From contig CAKUGR010000007.1 in NCBI GenBank assembly GCA_934654775.1, positions 62,001 through 126,000 on the forward strand: a stretch of DNA of 64,000 nt, written 5' to 3'. A model generated the notes under the pieces. The model saw only the letters and a list, made by a program, of their open reading frames with translations, did no database searches and was not told the DNA's origin. Origin of the DNA: an uncultured Collinsella sp. (lineage in GTDB: Bacteria; Actinomycetota; Coriobacteriia; Coriobacteriales; Coriobacteriaceae). The translations under genes were made by a program, and so were the position numbers. Positions 34,318-43,341 of the stretch are shown here, piece after piece; within the stretch, counting starts at the first letter, position 1, and every line of letters starts with the position of its first letter.

Positions 34318-35226
34318 CTAGATGTTCGTGACGTCGAAACCCGTCGCATCCATCTGACGCATAAACGGCGGCATCTCCCCCGTCGCAGCACAGGCGGCAA
34401 TCTGATGCAGAGCCTCGGCGACCGCGTCGTCTGCCGCGGCACCGATATGCCAGCGCGCGGCAGCCGTGACGGCCTCGTTGGCATTGGCGACCGCCACGGA
34501 GTTGAAAACGGCATCGATCATGGGCAGGTCGTTATCGGAATCGCCGAACACGGCCACCTCGTCGGGCGTCAGGCCCAAAGCGCGTGCCAGCTCGAGCGCG
34601 GCGCAGCCCTTGTCCCAACCGGCCGGAAGGATGTCGAACAGGCGCACACGATTGTTGGGGAACACGAGCGAGAGCTCCGGCACCTCGGCGGCAACGCGCT
34701 CGCGCAGCTCGGCGAGCTCCTCACGCGAGCGAGCGCTCCAGATATTGGCCTTGTATACCGGGGCATCGTCGACAACGGGGCGGCACGGGGCCTCTTCGCC
34801 CTTGAGCCACGCGTTGCCGCCCGACTCCATGGCGCGACGAACGCGCTCGGGATCGCTCGTCACGCAATAGGCGTCGTTGTCCCAAAAGTCATCGCCCAGG
34901 CTGTAGACCTTGAGATACGTATCGTCGGTCTCTTGCTCAAGGTAGTCGGCCAGACGCATCAGGGCATCGTTGTCGGTTGCACGCGAAGCGACTACCTCGC
35001 CGTCGACAAACATCACCTGGCCGTTGCAGAAGGCACCGGTCGAAAAGCACTCGGAACGATTGCGGAACATCCAGCCCATCGCGGACGGCTGGCGGCCTGA
35101 AACCGGGCCAAAGTGCAGACCCGCCGCCTGCATGGCATGAATGCCCTCGATGGCGTAGTCGCTGGCGCCGTCATGCCCAGCCGGAATCAGCGTATCGTCC
35201 ATATCGGTCAGCACAAGTTTGATCAT
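34318..35226 (-). CDS. HAD-superfamily hydrolase, Cof/YidA type
   Basis: 302 residues. HAD motifs are in order: LVLTDMDDTLIP (nucleophile Asp and acid/base Asp), PVSGRQ (motif II), the Lys of DILPAGWDKGCA (motif III) and VAVFGDSDNDLPMI (motif IV). A C2 cap domain lies between motifs II and III, as in Cof-type sugar phosphatases. Substrates of this group are small phosphates such as sugar phosphates, FMN or PLP. It is the first gene of a two-gene unit with the LysR regulator. Confidence 0.88.
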   Translation of the reverse strand: MIKLVLTDMDDTLIPAGHDGASDYAIEGIHAMQAAGLHFGPVSGRQPSAMGWMFRNRSECFSTGAFCNGQVMFVDGEVVASRATDNDALMRLADYLEQETDDTYLKVYSLGDDFWDNDAYCVTSDPERVRRAMESGGNAWLKGEEAPCRPVVDDAPVYKANIWSARSREELAELRERVAAEVPELSLVFPNNRVRLFDILPAGWDKGCAALELARALGLTPDEVAVFGDSDNDLPMIDAVFNSVAVANANEAVTAAARWHIGAAADDAVAEALHQIAACAATGEMPPFMRQMDATGFDVTNI

Positions 35227-35264
35227 AGAGTCCCCCAGTCATTTTCACCGTAACCATTGTAACG

Positions 35265-35366
35265 ACCTGCCAATAAGGGACAGGTTTATTTTGGCAGGTT
35301 TTATCTGGGAAAATGCAGCGCCCCTGTTGCCGCCTGCCAAAATAAATCTGTCCCTTTTTGGCAGGT
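35265..35366. repeat. 102-bp palindromic element, GGGACAGGTTTATTTTGGCAGG family, copy 1
   Basis: Two arms of about 33 bp, each beginning CCTGCCAA and ending GGCAGG, are inverted relative to each other with a core of GGGACAGGTTTATTTTGG. A shorter relative is at 56676-56712. It lies just upstream of the TPP riboswitch. Confidence 0.8.
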
Positions 35367-35390
35367 GCGTTAGTATAGGGAGCAACAGAT

Positions 35391-35487
35391 TCGATGCGGG
35401 AGTGCCGGCGGTGCAAACCACAAGGCTGAGAGGGCATAGGGCCCAATCCTTTGAACCTGTCAGTTAATGCTGGCGTAGGGAGCATGC
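35391..35487 (+). promoter_or_regulatory. TPP (THI-box) riboswitch
   Basis: The conserved parts are all present: GCGGGAGTGC, AGGCTGAGAGGGC (pyrimidine-sensing arm), ACCTGTCAGTTAATGCTGGC and GTAGGGAGCAT (pyrophosphate arm), with ATGC and GCAT closing P1. It senses thiamine pyrophosphate and controls thiM and the following genes through the terminator at 35498. Confidence 0.95.
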
Positions 35488-35497
35488 CGCCTTTACA

Positions 35498-35527
35498 GGG
35501 GCGCTGTCTATGCACAGCGCCCCTTTT
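35498..35527 (+). terminator. riboswitch-controlled terminator
   Basis: GGGGCGCTGT and ACAGCGCCCC pair around a 6-base loop, then TTTTC; placed 10 bases after the riboswitch and before thiM. Confidence 0.88.
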
Positions 35528-35549
35528 CTATGCCAAGGAGGCATGTGCA

Positions 35550-36389
35550 GTGATTGATTCGGAACAGCTTAAGCAAAATGTGATCAAGGCCGTAGAGGAG
35601 ATTCGAGCCACCAATCCGATGGCGGGCTCCATCACCAACACGGTGACGATCGACTTTGTCGCCAACGCACAGCTCGCCGTGGGCGGTTCGGCCGCCATGG
35701 TCTATCTGCCCGACGAGGGCGAGGCACTCGTTGCCGGCGGCGGCGCCATCTATCTCAATATGGGCACGCTCTTCCCCATCTACGAGCAGACGATCCCCCG
35801 CGCGGCCAAGGCGGCACACGACGCCGGCAAGCCCTGGGTGCTCGATCCGGTGGGTCTGGGCATCGGTAGCCTGCGCACCCAGCTGGTAAACGAGCTCAAG
35901 CAGTACAAGCCCGCCATCGTGCGCGGCAACGCCTCCGAGATTATCGCGCTCGCCGGCCTGTGGGGTCTTGAGGGCGAGGCGGCCGATCTGAGCCGCGTAC
36001 GCGGTGTCGATACCACCGACACGGTCGACGCCGCCCGCGATGCCGCCGTGGCGCTCGCCCGCTACACCGGCGGCGCCGTAGTGGTCTCGGGCGAAGTCGA
36101 CCTGATCACCGACGGCACGACCGTGGCCAAGTCCCACGGCGGCAGCCCGCTCATGTCCAAGATCACCGGCTGCGGCTGCTCGCAGGGCGGCGTGCTGGCC
36201 GTGTACGCCTGCGCTGCCGACCCGTTTACGGCAGCCATCTGCGGCACCGCCGTCTACAACGTCGCCGGCACGCGTGCCGCCGCTGTCGCCGATGCCCCGG
36301 CAAGCTTTAAGGTCACCTTTATCGACGAGCTCTACCGCGCAACCGCCCAAGACATCGCCGATAACCGACTCGAGCTCGAGGAGGCATAA
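35550..36389 (+). CDS. thiM: hydroxyethylthiazole kinase
   Basis: 279 residues from GTG 35550 with AAGGAGG eight bases upstream. ThiM phosphorylates 4-methyl-5-hydroxyethylthiazole for thiamine salvage. Family signs are NPMAGSITNTVTIDFVAN at the N-terminus, WVLDPVGLGIGSLR, IVRGNASEI and ITGCGCSQGGVLA with the catalytic Cys region. It leads a three-gene operon under the TPP riboswitch with the thiamine-binding protein and thiE. No thiD or thiazole synthesis genes are in view, consistent with a salvage operon. Confidence 0.95.
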   Translation: MIDSEQLKQNVIKAVEEIRATNPMAGSITNTVTIDFVANAQLAVGGSAAMVYLPDEGEALVAGGGAIYLNMGTLFPIYEQTIPRAAKAAHDAGKPWVLDPVGLGIGSLRTQLVNELKQYKPAIVRGNASEIIALAGLWGLEGEAADLSRVRGVDTTDTVDAARDAAVALARYTGGAVVVSGEVDLITDGTTVAKSHGGSPLMSKITGCGCSQGGVLAVYACAADPFTAAICGTAVYNVAGTRAAAVADAPASFKVTFIDELYRATAQDIADNRLELEEA

Positions 36390-36392
36390 GCC

Positions 36393-36734
36393 ATGTCCGA
36401 GTCCACAACCAACGCCGGCATGAACACGCTCGTCGCCGTGGCCATCGCCCCGTGTGGTACGGGTGACGAGCTATCCGCCGAGGTCGCCGAGGTCGTGCGC
36501 GTCATTCGCGAGAGCGGCCTTCCCAACCGCACCACCTCGATGTTCACCGAGATCGAGGGCGACTGGGACGAGGTCATGCAGGTCGTGCGCGACGCAACCT
36601 TTGTGTTAGCGAGCAAGGGCATCCGCACCGAAGTCGTGCTCAAAGCCGATATTCGACCCGGATTTACCGACACCATGACCGGCAAACTCGAGCGCATGGA
36701 AGCACAGATCAAGAAACAGGAGGAAGCACGATGA
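36393..36734 (+). CDS. MTH1187/YkoF-type thiamine-binding protein (DUF77)
   Basis: 113 residues, 3 bases after thiM and overlapping thiE by 4 bases (ATGA). LVAVAIAPCGTGDELSAEVA and TTSMFTEIEGDWDEVMQVVR match the small ferredoxin-fold family related to MTH1187 and YkoF, which bind thiamine or its pyrimidine part. Its place inside the riboswitch operon supports a role in holding or trafficking a thiamine precursor. Confidence 0.85.
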   Translation: MSESTTNAGMNTLVAVAIAPCGTGDELSAEVAEVVRVIRESGLPNRTTSMFTEIEGDWDEVMQVVRDATFVLASKGIRTEVVLKADIRPGFTDTMTGKLERMEAQIKKQEEAR

Positions 36735-37426
36735 GCATCCGCGACAACCTTGATATCTCGGCCTATCTGGTACTCGGCCCCGAAAACACGCTGGGCCGCC
36801 CTGTGGGCGATGTAGTGGCCCAGGCACTCGACGCCGGCTTTACCTGCATCCAGGTGCGCTCCAAGGTGGCAAGTGCCCGCGAGATCATCGCGCTGACCGA
36901 CGACGCCGCGCAGGCTATCGCTCAGGCCGGCAAGACCGGTCAGGTCGCCTTGCTGATCGACGACCGCCTTGACTGCGTGCTCGCCGCGCGCGAGCAGGGT
37001 ATTGCTGTCGACGGCGTGCACGTGGGTCAGAGCGATATTCCCGTCGAGGTCTGTCGCAAGCTGCTGGGCCCCGATGCCATCGTGGGCCTTTCCGCCCGTT
37101 GCGAGGAGATGCTCGAGTACGTCAAGACCGCCGACATGAGCCTGGTCGACTACCTGGGCATCGGCCCGCTCCACGAGACCGAGACCAAGCGCGATTGCGG
37201 ACGCGCGGCCGACGGCTCCATCATCACCAAGAGCTTTGAGGACCTGGCCGCACTCCACGCGGCAAGCCCCGTGCCCATCGTGGTGGGCGGCGGCGTCAAG
37301 ACGGCCGACCTGCCGCAGCTCAAGGCCACCGGCGTCGACGGCTTCTTTGTGGTGAGCGCCGTCTGCAGCGCCAGCGACCCCTACGCTGCGGCCAAAGAGC
37401 TCGTCGACACCTGGCAGCAGGCATAA
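36731..37426 (+). CDS. thiE: thiamine-phosphate synthase
   Basis: 231 residues. ThiE joins hydroxymethylpyrimidine diphosphate and thiazole phosphate to thiamine phosphate. Barrel motifs are ISAYLVLGPENT, IQVRSKVA (in place of the usual LREK), LLIDDRLDCVLA, GVHVGQSDIP, DYLGIGPLHETETK and PIVVGGGVKTADLPQL. The Q-V-R-S variant near the pyrimidine-phosphate site is also seen in other Coriobacteria-like sequences as far as I recall. It is the last gene of the operon. Confidence 0.93.
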   Translation: MSIRDNLDISAYLVLGPENTLGRPVGDVVAQALDAGFTCIQVRSKVASAREIIALTDDAAQAIAQAGKTGQVALLIDDRLDCVLAAREQGIAVDGVHVGQSDIPVEVCRKLLGPDAIVGLSARCEEMLEYVKTADMSLVDYLGIGPLHETETKRDCGRAADGSIITKSFEDLAALHAASPVPIVVGGGVKTADLPQLKATGVDGFFVVSAVCSASDPYAAAKELVDTWQQA

Positions 37427-37470
37427 GCGCAAACCGAGCAGCTGCTCCGCAGCCTCATATCTTCAAGAGC

Positions 37471-37640
37471 GGAAAGCGCATCCCGGAATGGACGTCCAAA
37501 CTGGGATGCGCTTTCCGTATAGAGACTCAACGGGAAACTGCATCCCATTCCAGACGCAAATTCCGGGCCACAGTTTCCCAAAGGCCCTTGTTTCGGAAAC
37601 TGCATCCCATTCCGAAGGCAAATTCCGGGACGTGCTTTCC
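37471..37640. repeat. tandem array of three 46-bp palindromic units with 62-bp period
   Basis: Units start at 37471, 37533 and 37595, each exactly 46 bp and separated by unrelated 16-bp spacers. Each begins GGAAA..GCATCCC and ends ..TTTCC. Unit 1 has 14-bp perfect arms (GGAAAGCGCATCCC); units 2 and 3 share GGAAACTGCATCCCATTCC and CAAATTCCGGG. It fills most of the 235-bp gap between thiE and the patatin gene. Confidence 0.8.
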
Positions 37641-37661
37641 GCTGAGCCTGCGGCTGTTGCT

Positions 37662-38531
37662 CTACCCTGCCAGATATGCCTCCAACGCCGGCAAAGTCGC
37701 CTCTGCATCGCGACGGCCGATCTGATAGATACGCTCAAGCTCATCGGGCTCGCGACAGAGCGACGGCACCTTTACCGATTCGCTCGGCCGCACCACAAAG
37801 ATCTCGCCGGCGGCCTCACGACGCACCAGATCCTCGAGCGTGGCATTGTAGACCTCATGCCGATGCTCAAGCGCTGAAACAAATGCAGGGTAGTGACGGA
37901 ACACGCGCCGCAGCATGGGCATCACGCTGTTGGGCTGCTTTACAAAGCCCGCCGGCTGCGTCAGCACCACCACGTTGCGGTCATAGCCCTGCGCAAACAG
38001 CCAAGCACTGGGAATGGAATCGGCAACGCCGCCATCCAGATATTTATGCCCCTCAATAGCGACAGGACGCGTCGCCACAGGAATCGCAGACGACGCCCGA
38101 ATCCACTCGATATCGCGCTCATCGCCATAGGGCAGATCATGATAGATCGCCTCACCCGTCTCGATATCGGTGCATACACACGTAAACCGCATGGGGCAAG
38201 CGCGATACGTCTCCAAGTCGATGGGGTCGCGCTCAAGCGGCACCTCGTGATAGGCAAAATCGGCATTGAACATGTCACCGGTTCGCAACCAGCTCGTCAC
38301 GCTCGCGTAGCGCTTATCGGCACAATAGGCTTTGTTGTAGCGAATGGCGCGCCCAATCTGCCGCGATTTAAAGTTGTAGCCAAACGCCGCGCCCGCCGAG
38401 ACGCCCACCATATGGTCGCAGGTCAAACCGTGCTCCATCCAAACGTCGAGCACGCCCGCCGTATACATGCCGCGGTAGCCGCCTCCCTCGAGCGCAAGCC
38501 CCACCGTGCGCGTCATATCTGGCTGTGCCAT
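37662..38531 (-). CDS. patatin-like phospholipase (RssA/YjjU type)
   Basis: 289 residues, GGAGATGG before the ATG. It has the Ser-Asp dyad of patatins: GLALEGGGYRGMYTAGVLD (oxyanion loop), GVSAGAAFG (G-x-S-x-G) and YLDGGVADSIP (catalytic Asp). The C-terminal part matches the YjjU/DUF6363 branch. No signal peptide is seen. It is predicted to hydrolyse acyl esters of membrane lipids from the cytosolic face. Confidence 0.88.
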   Translation of the reverse strand: MAQPDMTRTVGLALEGGGYRGMYTAGVLDVWMEHGLTCDHMVGVSAGAAFGYNFKSRQIGRAIRYNKAYCADKRYASVTSWLRTGDMFNADFAYHEVPLERDPIDLETYRACPMRFTCVCTDIETGEAIYHDLPYGDERDIEWIRASSAIPVATRPVAIEGHKYLDGGVADSIPSAWLFAQGYDRNVVVLTQPAGFVKQPNSVMPMLRRVFRHYPAFVSALEHRHEVYNATLEDLVRREAAGEIFVVRPSESVKVPSLCREPDELERIYQIGRRDAEATLPALEAYLAG

Positions 38532-38651
38532 GCGACCATCTCCATCCCCGCAAATTCAAACGGGAAAAGTATACCCGTCAACATATATCGTCTCAGTCGC
38601 ATTTTCATCGAACATCGCATCGTCGTGTTACCGCTTGGCAAATAATTGTCA

Positions 38652-38678
38652 CCCATAGTATGGGCACCCCTATATAAT
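38652..38678 (+). promoter_or_regulatory. promoter with operator-like dyad upstream of the GGDEF-EAL gene
   Basis: CCCATA-G-TATGGG (38652-38664) is a perfect dyad, followed by TATAAT at 38673-38678; TTGTCA lies just upstream but too far for ideal spacing. The 324-bp gap holds this and a leader of about 170 bases with a TACACGC/GCGTGTA hairpin; I see no gene or known riboswitch. Confidence 0.5.
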
Positions 38679-38855
38679 TTTGTACTGTTGTTTATACTAC
38701 TCAGCAGTTATCAACAGCGAACATTAGCCGGCAAAGTAACCCAACAACGCAGCAAGGCGGAGGCCTGGATACACGCAATACGCTGAGCAACGACGCGTGT
38801 ACACAACGAGCTCGCCCGACGCAATCCGCCCCGACCTCAGAAAGCCGCTTAGAAC

Positions 38856-41573
38856 ATGGATACTGTCAGCAATTACACCGAAACGCTCGAAAAGACCATC
38901 CGTGACCTTCTCGAGCGTCAGGATGATCTGATTAGGACCGCCTTTACCGACCAGCTTACCGGACTTGGCAACCGCGGCGGCTTTGCCCGTTCCCTCGAGG
39001 AGCTCTGGGAGCAGGAACTGCCCGTGACCATGGCTTTTATCGATATTGACAACCTCAAGCACTGCAACGACGTCTTTGGGCATGACGAGGGCAACCGCTA
39101 CATCTTGCAGGTAGGCCTTTATCTCAAACTGTATATGAAAGTGGACGAGGCGGCGTTTCGCATAGGCGGCGACGAGTTTGCCATCCTATCTACGATTGCG
39201 ACCGAGGACGACCTCGCCGAACGTCTGGAACACTGCCGAACGGTCCTGCTCAAAAACAACGATTCCGAGATGCCTCATTCGTTTAGCTACGGAGTGGCAC
39301 ACGCCGACCCCGCCCTGGGCGAAGCCTCCAATCGCATGACACTCGATGCCGACCATCGCATGTACGACTACAAGCTGCGCCATGCCATGCACCTTGATCG
39401 ACGCAATATCGCGCAAGTCCACGCCGACGACTTTGAAATAAGCGACCGCGTTTTCGATGCCTTTTCGATGCTCAACGAAGGCCGTTATTGCTTTATCGAG
39501 AACTTGGACAAGCATCGCACCCTTTGGTCACAAGGCGCCTTGCGCGACCTCGCTCTTCCTTCGGAGCATATCGACAACTGCCGCGATTACTGGAAAACGC
39601 GTGTCCATCCCGATGACCTTGAGGCCTATACCAGCGATATCGACCAAATCTACAACGGCTCCAAACACCGCCGCGTCATGCAGTACCGTATGCGCAATGC
39701 CGCGGGCGACTACGTCCTTTGCCGCGCTCGCGGGTTTCGTATCGACGGCGACGGAAATACCCCCTCGCTCTATGTCGGCGAGCTCGTCAACCACTCGCTT
39801 GCCGAAACCGTCGACGCCGCTACGGGCCTCGGAACGCAGCGTATGCTGATCAACGCTATCGATGCCTGCCGTCGCGACCGTTGCGAGACGGGGCTTATAG
39901 CGGTCCGCGTTCGCGGCACGGCAAAGTTCAACGAGCTCTATGGGGCCGAGGCTGTCGACAACATGCTCGCCGAATACGCAGGCCGCATGTTGTCGATCAC
40001 CCGCGGCAGGAGCCGCGTCTTCCGCTCACGAAACGCCCAGTTCGTCGTTCTTAGCAACGAGTTGGACCACGAGGCATTCGAGCAACTGACCCATCATCTT
40101 AAAGAGGCCGTTTTCGCTCCTGTTCAAATCGCGGGCGATACCATTACCCCCGTCTGCCTCGTCGTTCCGGCCTTTTACGAGCGCTTAATCAATCAAGCGA
40201 CCGCCGTTTTAGGCGAACTCGACCGTCGCCTTCGCACGGCCGGCGGGCTTGTTCCCAACGACAGCCTCCCCATACCCGAGGCGGAGCGCAAAAGCGCCAT
40301 CGCCGAACGTATCGACTCGCTCACGGGACTCTATCGACCCAGCGAGTTTATGCGGCGCGCCAACGCATTTCTCGAGGCAAGGCGCGACGGCACCTGGTGC
40401 ATCGCCACGGTCGACATGGGCCACATGCGCCTGTTTAATGAATGGCACGGCCAGGCCGAAGGCGACCGCGTACTCGCCGATGTGGGCACGGTCCTCAAGG
40501 ACATCGAGAATGCCGATATAGGCGTCGCAGGGTACTGGGGCCAAGATGACTTTTGCGTACTCATCCCCTTTGAGCACATCACCGTCCATCAAATCTACAA
40601 CCGCGTTCGCGAGGCCGTAGCCAGGCATGATGACGGCGTAGGTTTTTGGCCGTCCATGGGCGTTTACCCCATCGACTCCAATGAGGAAATTACCATCGAT
40701 GCGCAGGCTAAGGCAATGTTTACCAATCGACGCGCCAAAAACGACTTTAAGGAGCGCATTGCCATTTTCCGCCCCGAGGAGTACAGGCGCGAAGTTGCGT
40801 TTCACCGCACCCTCACCGAGTTCCAGTATGCGCTCTCAAACGGCCGCATTACCTACTACCTGCAGCCCCAGGTTGACATGGAAACCGGCGAGATCATTGG
40901 CGCCGAGGCGCTCACGCGCTGGATTGACAAAGATGGATCATTGATTCCACCTGCGTCCTTTATCCCCGCGCTCGAGGAAAGCGGCTTTGTGGTGACGCTC
41001 GACAAGTACATTTGGCAGGGTGTCGCCTCGTGGCTGCGCGGGCGCATCGATCGAGGACTTCGCGTGGTTCCGATCTCGCTTAATGTGTCGCGCGTGGATA
41101 TCCTTGCCTGCGACGTTGCCGAACATATGGGGGCGCTCGCCGCCCAATACAACCTACCGCCCGAGCTCATGCGTATCGAGATCACCGAGACGGCTTATAC
41201 GGGGGAGTCCGAGGCCGTGGACAAACTGACAGCCGACCTGCACACCCGCGGCTTCTCGACCTATATGGACGATTTTGGCACCGGCCAGTCCACGCTCGCG
41301 ATGCTCAAGAACGTCAACGTCGACGTCATCAAGCTCGACCGCACCTTTGTGCCCACCGACCGCGATCAAGGCCGCAGCGCGCAGATCGTGTCATCGATGC
41401 TCGGCATGGCACAGTCGCTCCATCTGCCCGTTGTGGTCGAAGGCGTCGAGACGGAAGCGCAGGCCCAGCTGCTGCGTCAGATGGGCGCCCGCTATGCGCA
41501 GGGCTTCCTCTACTATCGTCCCATGCCGGCGGCGGATTTTGAGGCATTGCTCGACGGATGCGACAATGCCTGA
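38856..41573 (+). CDS. GGDEF-PAS-GGDEF*-GGDEF*-EAL cyclic-di-GMP protein
   Basis: 905 residues; the ribosome site is weak. Domains: GGDEF 1 (30-185) with intact RIGGDEF at 102-108; a PAS-like sensor (190-310); a degenerate GGDEF (about 320-470, motif lost); a third GGDEF-like domain (about 485-640) with GQDDF; and an EAL domain (650-900) with AEALTRW, EITETAY, DDFGTG, KLDRTF and EGVET. Both a cyclase and a phosphodiesterase site look complete. The inhibitory RxxD site before GGDEF reads MxxD and is lost. No membrane segment, so it is cytosolic. A shorter paralogue follows. Confidence 0.9.
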   Translation: MDTVSNYTETLEKTIRDLLERQDDLIRTAFTDQLTGLGNRGGFARSLEELWEQELPVTMAFIDIDNLKHCNDVFGHDEGNRYILQVGLYLKLYMKVDEAAFRIGGDEFAILSTIATEDDLAERLEHCRTVLLKNNDSEMPHSFSYGVAHADPALGEASNRMTLDADHRMYDYKLRHAMHLDRRNIAQVHADDFEISDRVFDAFSMLNEGRYCFIENLDKHRTLWSQGALRDLALPSEHIDNCRDYWKTRVHPDDLEAYTSDIDQIYNGSKHRRVMQYRMRNAAGDYVLCRARGFRIDGDGNTPSLYVGELVNHSLAETVDAATGLGTQRMLINAIDACRRDRCETGLIAVRVRGTAKFNELYGAEAVDNMLAEYAGRMLSITRGRSRVFRSRNAQFVVLSNELDHEAFEQLTHHLKEAVFAPVQIAGDTITPVCLVVPAFYERLINQATAVLGELDRRLRTAGGLVPNDSLPIPEAERKSAIAERIDSLTGLYRPSEFMRRANAFLEARRDGTWCIATVDMGHMRLFNEWHGQAEGDRVLADVGTVLKDIENADIGVAGYWGQDDFCVLIPFEHITVHQIYNRVREAVARHDDGVGFWPSMGVYPIDSNEEITIDAQAKAMFTNRRAKNDFKERIAIFRPEEYRREVAFHRTLTEFQYALSNGRITYYLQPQVDMETGEIIGAEALTRWIDKDGSLIPPASFIPALEESGFVVTLDKYIWQGVASWLRGRIDRGLRVVPISLNVSRVDILACDVAEHMGALAAQYNLPPELMRIEITETAYTGESEAVDKLTADLHTRGFSTYMDDFGTGQSTLAMLKNVNVDVIKLDRTFVPTDRDQGRSAQIVSSMLGMAQSLHLPVVVEGVETEAQAQLLRQMGARYAQGFLYYRPMPAADFEALLDGCDNA

Positions 41574-41700
41574 TACGTTCGCGCGCAAAACACTACCGTT
41601 TGAGGACGCGTTTGTCCCCACTGGCTAACTTATATCCCCAATCCAAACCGAATTGGGGATATGATACAGACCATTGTTTCGCCCGAGGAGGTTATCCATC

Positions 41701-43230
41701 ATGAACGAGTCGTATCGCCTGGGCGAGCAATCGATTGTCGCCTATCTGCAGCGACTTGCAAACGGCGTCTCGACCGCCGAACTCGACGTTGACGCCCTGC
41801 CCACCGAGCTGCGCGCTATTGGCGAGCAGGTGCAAAAGACGCACGCCATTCTGCATCAGGAGCGCGAGCTGCTTGAGCGCAGCGCCCATATCGACCCGCT
41901 CACCAATCTGGGCAACCGTGGCGGACTCGACCGCCACGTCGATCAGCTCTGGCTCAAAGGCGAGCCTTTCACCTGCGCCTATATTGACATTGACCACCTC
42001 AAGCACTGCAACGATGTGTTTGGCCATGCCGAGGGCAATCGCTATATCCTGCGCATCTGCCGCGCGCTCTCCGAAACCATGGAGCACGACGAGCTGCTGT
42101 TCCGCATTGGCGGAGACGAGTTTGTGCTTATCGCGCCTGCGGCGAGCGAGGCGGAGCTCGAGCAGCGCTTGGAGCAGACACGCGCTGGCCTGATCGAGGC
42201 AACCTCGGACGGCAAGGCGCCCATGATCGCCAGCTTTAGCTTTGGCTGTTCGCGCGTCGACCCGCTTGCTGGCGACACGCGCCGCCAGATGACGATGGAT
42301 GCCGACCGCAAAATGTATCGCTACAAGCTCATGCATCGCGTGCAGCAGCCCGAAGGCGACGGCGCGCCGCAACGTCCCGTTGCCGACCATCTTCCCTGCA
42401 ACGACCGCGTGTTCCAGGCGATCTCCATGAGCTCCGAGACACGTTATCCGTTCATCCTCAATCTCGACACCGGCGAATCGCAGTGGTCGGTCAACGCCGT
42501 GCGCGATTTTGGCCTGCCTTCCCAGCACCCCTTTAACTCGGTCGACATGTGGCTCGCTCGTGTCCACCCCGAGGACCGCGATAACGTGCGCTCCGAGCTC
42601 GACATGGTGGTAAATGGATCGTGGCACTTCCATTACATGCAGTATCGCGTGATGGATGCCACCGGAACGTACGTGCTTTGCGACTGCACGGGCTACCGTC
42701 TGGACGGCACCGATACCGAGCCTAACATGTACGTGGGCATTATCGTCAACCGAAGCCTAGCGGATACGACCGATTCCGTGACTGGCTTGGGCGATGTCCA
42801 CGCTCTGGTCAACGCCATCGGTGAGATGCGTCGCGTACCGCACGAGGCAGGCTTTATTGTCATTAAGGTTGACGATATCGCCGAGGTCAATGCCCGCTTT
42901 GGCTTTGATGCGGGCGACCGCGTTTTGGCGGAGAGCGCCGCCTGCCTCATGGATTGTTCGCGCGGCAAGGGCCGCCTGTTCCGTTCGACGGGACCGACAT
43001 TCGTGGCGCTTTTCGACGACCTTGATCCCGAAGAGACCAACGCGATTGCAGAGGAAATCGAGCGGTTCCTGGGTTCGCCTGTACTCATCGGATCGCTTGA
43101 ATACCAACCGCCCATTCGCGTGGCTACGCTTCATCTGGACGCCGTCGACCGACAGCCCGTTTCCATTCTGAATGAGCTCAAAGCGCTACTTGAAGAAGCG
43201 CCGCAGATACCGGGCACCAAACTGGACTAG
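41701..43230 (+). CDS. GGDEF-PAS-GGDEF* diguanylate cyclase
   Basis: 509 residues from the ATG after GAGGAGG. It corresponds to the first half of the preceding protein: an N-terminal helical segment, an intact GGDEF domain (LTNLGNRGG, YIDIDHLKHCNDVFGH, RIGGDEF at about 136), a PAS-like region (LDTGESQWSVNAVRDFGLP) and a degenerate GGDEF (motif replaced by RSTGPTF). It is probably a cyclase making cyclic-di-GMP; the I-site Arg is missing here too. It lies 127 bases downstream on the same strand and arose by duplication. Confidence 0.88.
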   Translation: MNESYRLGEQSIVAYLQRLANGVSTAELDVDALPTELRAIGEQVQKTHAILHQERELLERSAHIDPLTNLGNRGGLDRHVDQLWLKGEPFTCAYIDIDHLKHCNDVFGHAEGNRYILRICRALSETMEHDELLFRIGGDEFVLIAPAASEAELEQRLEQTRAGLIEATSDGKAPMIASFSFGCSRVDPLAGDTRRQMTMDADRKMYRYKLMHRVQQPEGDGAPQRPVADHLPCNDRVFQAISMSSETRYPFILNLDTGESQWSVNAVRDFGLPSQHPFNSVDMWLARVHPEDRDNVRSELDMVVNGSWHFHYMQYRVMDATGTYVLCDCTGYRLDGTDTEPNMYVGIIVNRSLADTTDSVTGLGDVHALVNAIGEMRRVPHEAGFIVIKVDDIAEVNARFGFDAGDRVLAESAACLMDCSRGKGRLFRSTGPTFVALFDDLDPEETNAIAEEIERFLGSPVLIGSLEYQPPIRVATLHLDAVDRQPVSILNELKALLEEAPQIPGTKLD

Positions 43231-43236
43231 CGTCGC

Positions 43237-43277
43237 GGGGCGCGATGTGAAACACAAACCGTTTCGCATCGCGCCCC
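43237..43277 (+). terminator. long hairpin after the GGDEF pair
   Basis: GGGGCGCGATG and CATCGCGCCCC, continued by GAAAC/GTTTC, give a near-perfect stem with a 7-base loop; there is no T-run. Confidence 0.55.
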
Positions 43278-43341
43278 ACGCCATCTTCCCTCTCGTGCGA
43301 TAATCCTCCGCAGAAGTCACCAACAGCAGAGGGAGTTTGTG

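Noticed and set aside
37471..37640. CRISPR-like array of repeats and spacers
   Set aside because: Repeats are longer (46 bp) than spacers (16 bp), are palindromic and imperfect, number only three, and no cas genes are near.
38680..38855. Cyclic-di-GMP riboswitch in the leader of the GGDEF-EAL gene
   Set aside because: ACGCAGCAAGGC resembles part of a GEMM core but the second conserved half is missing.
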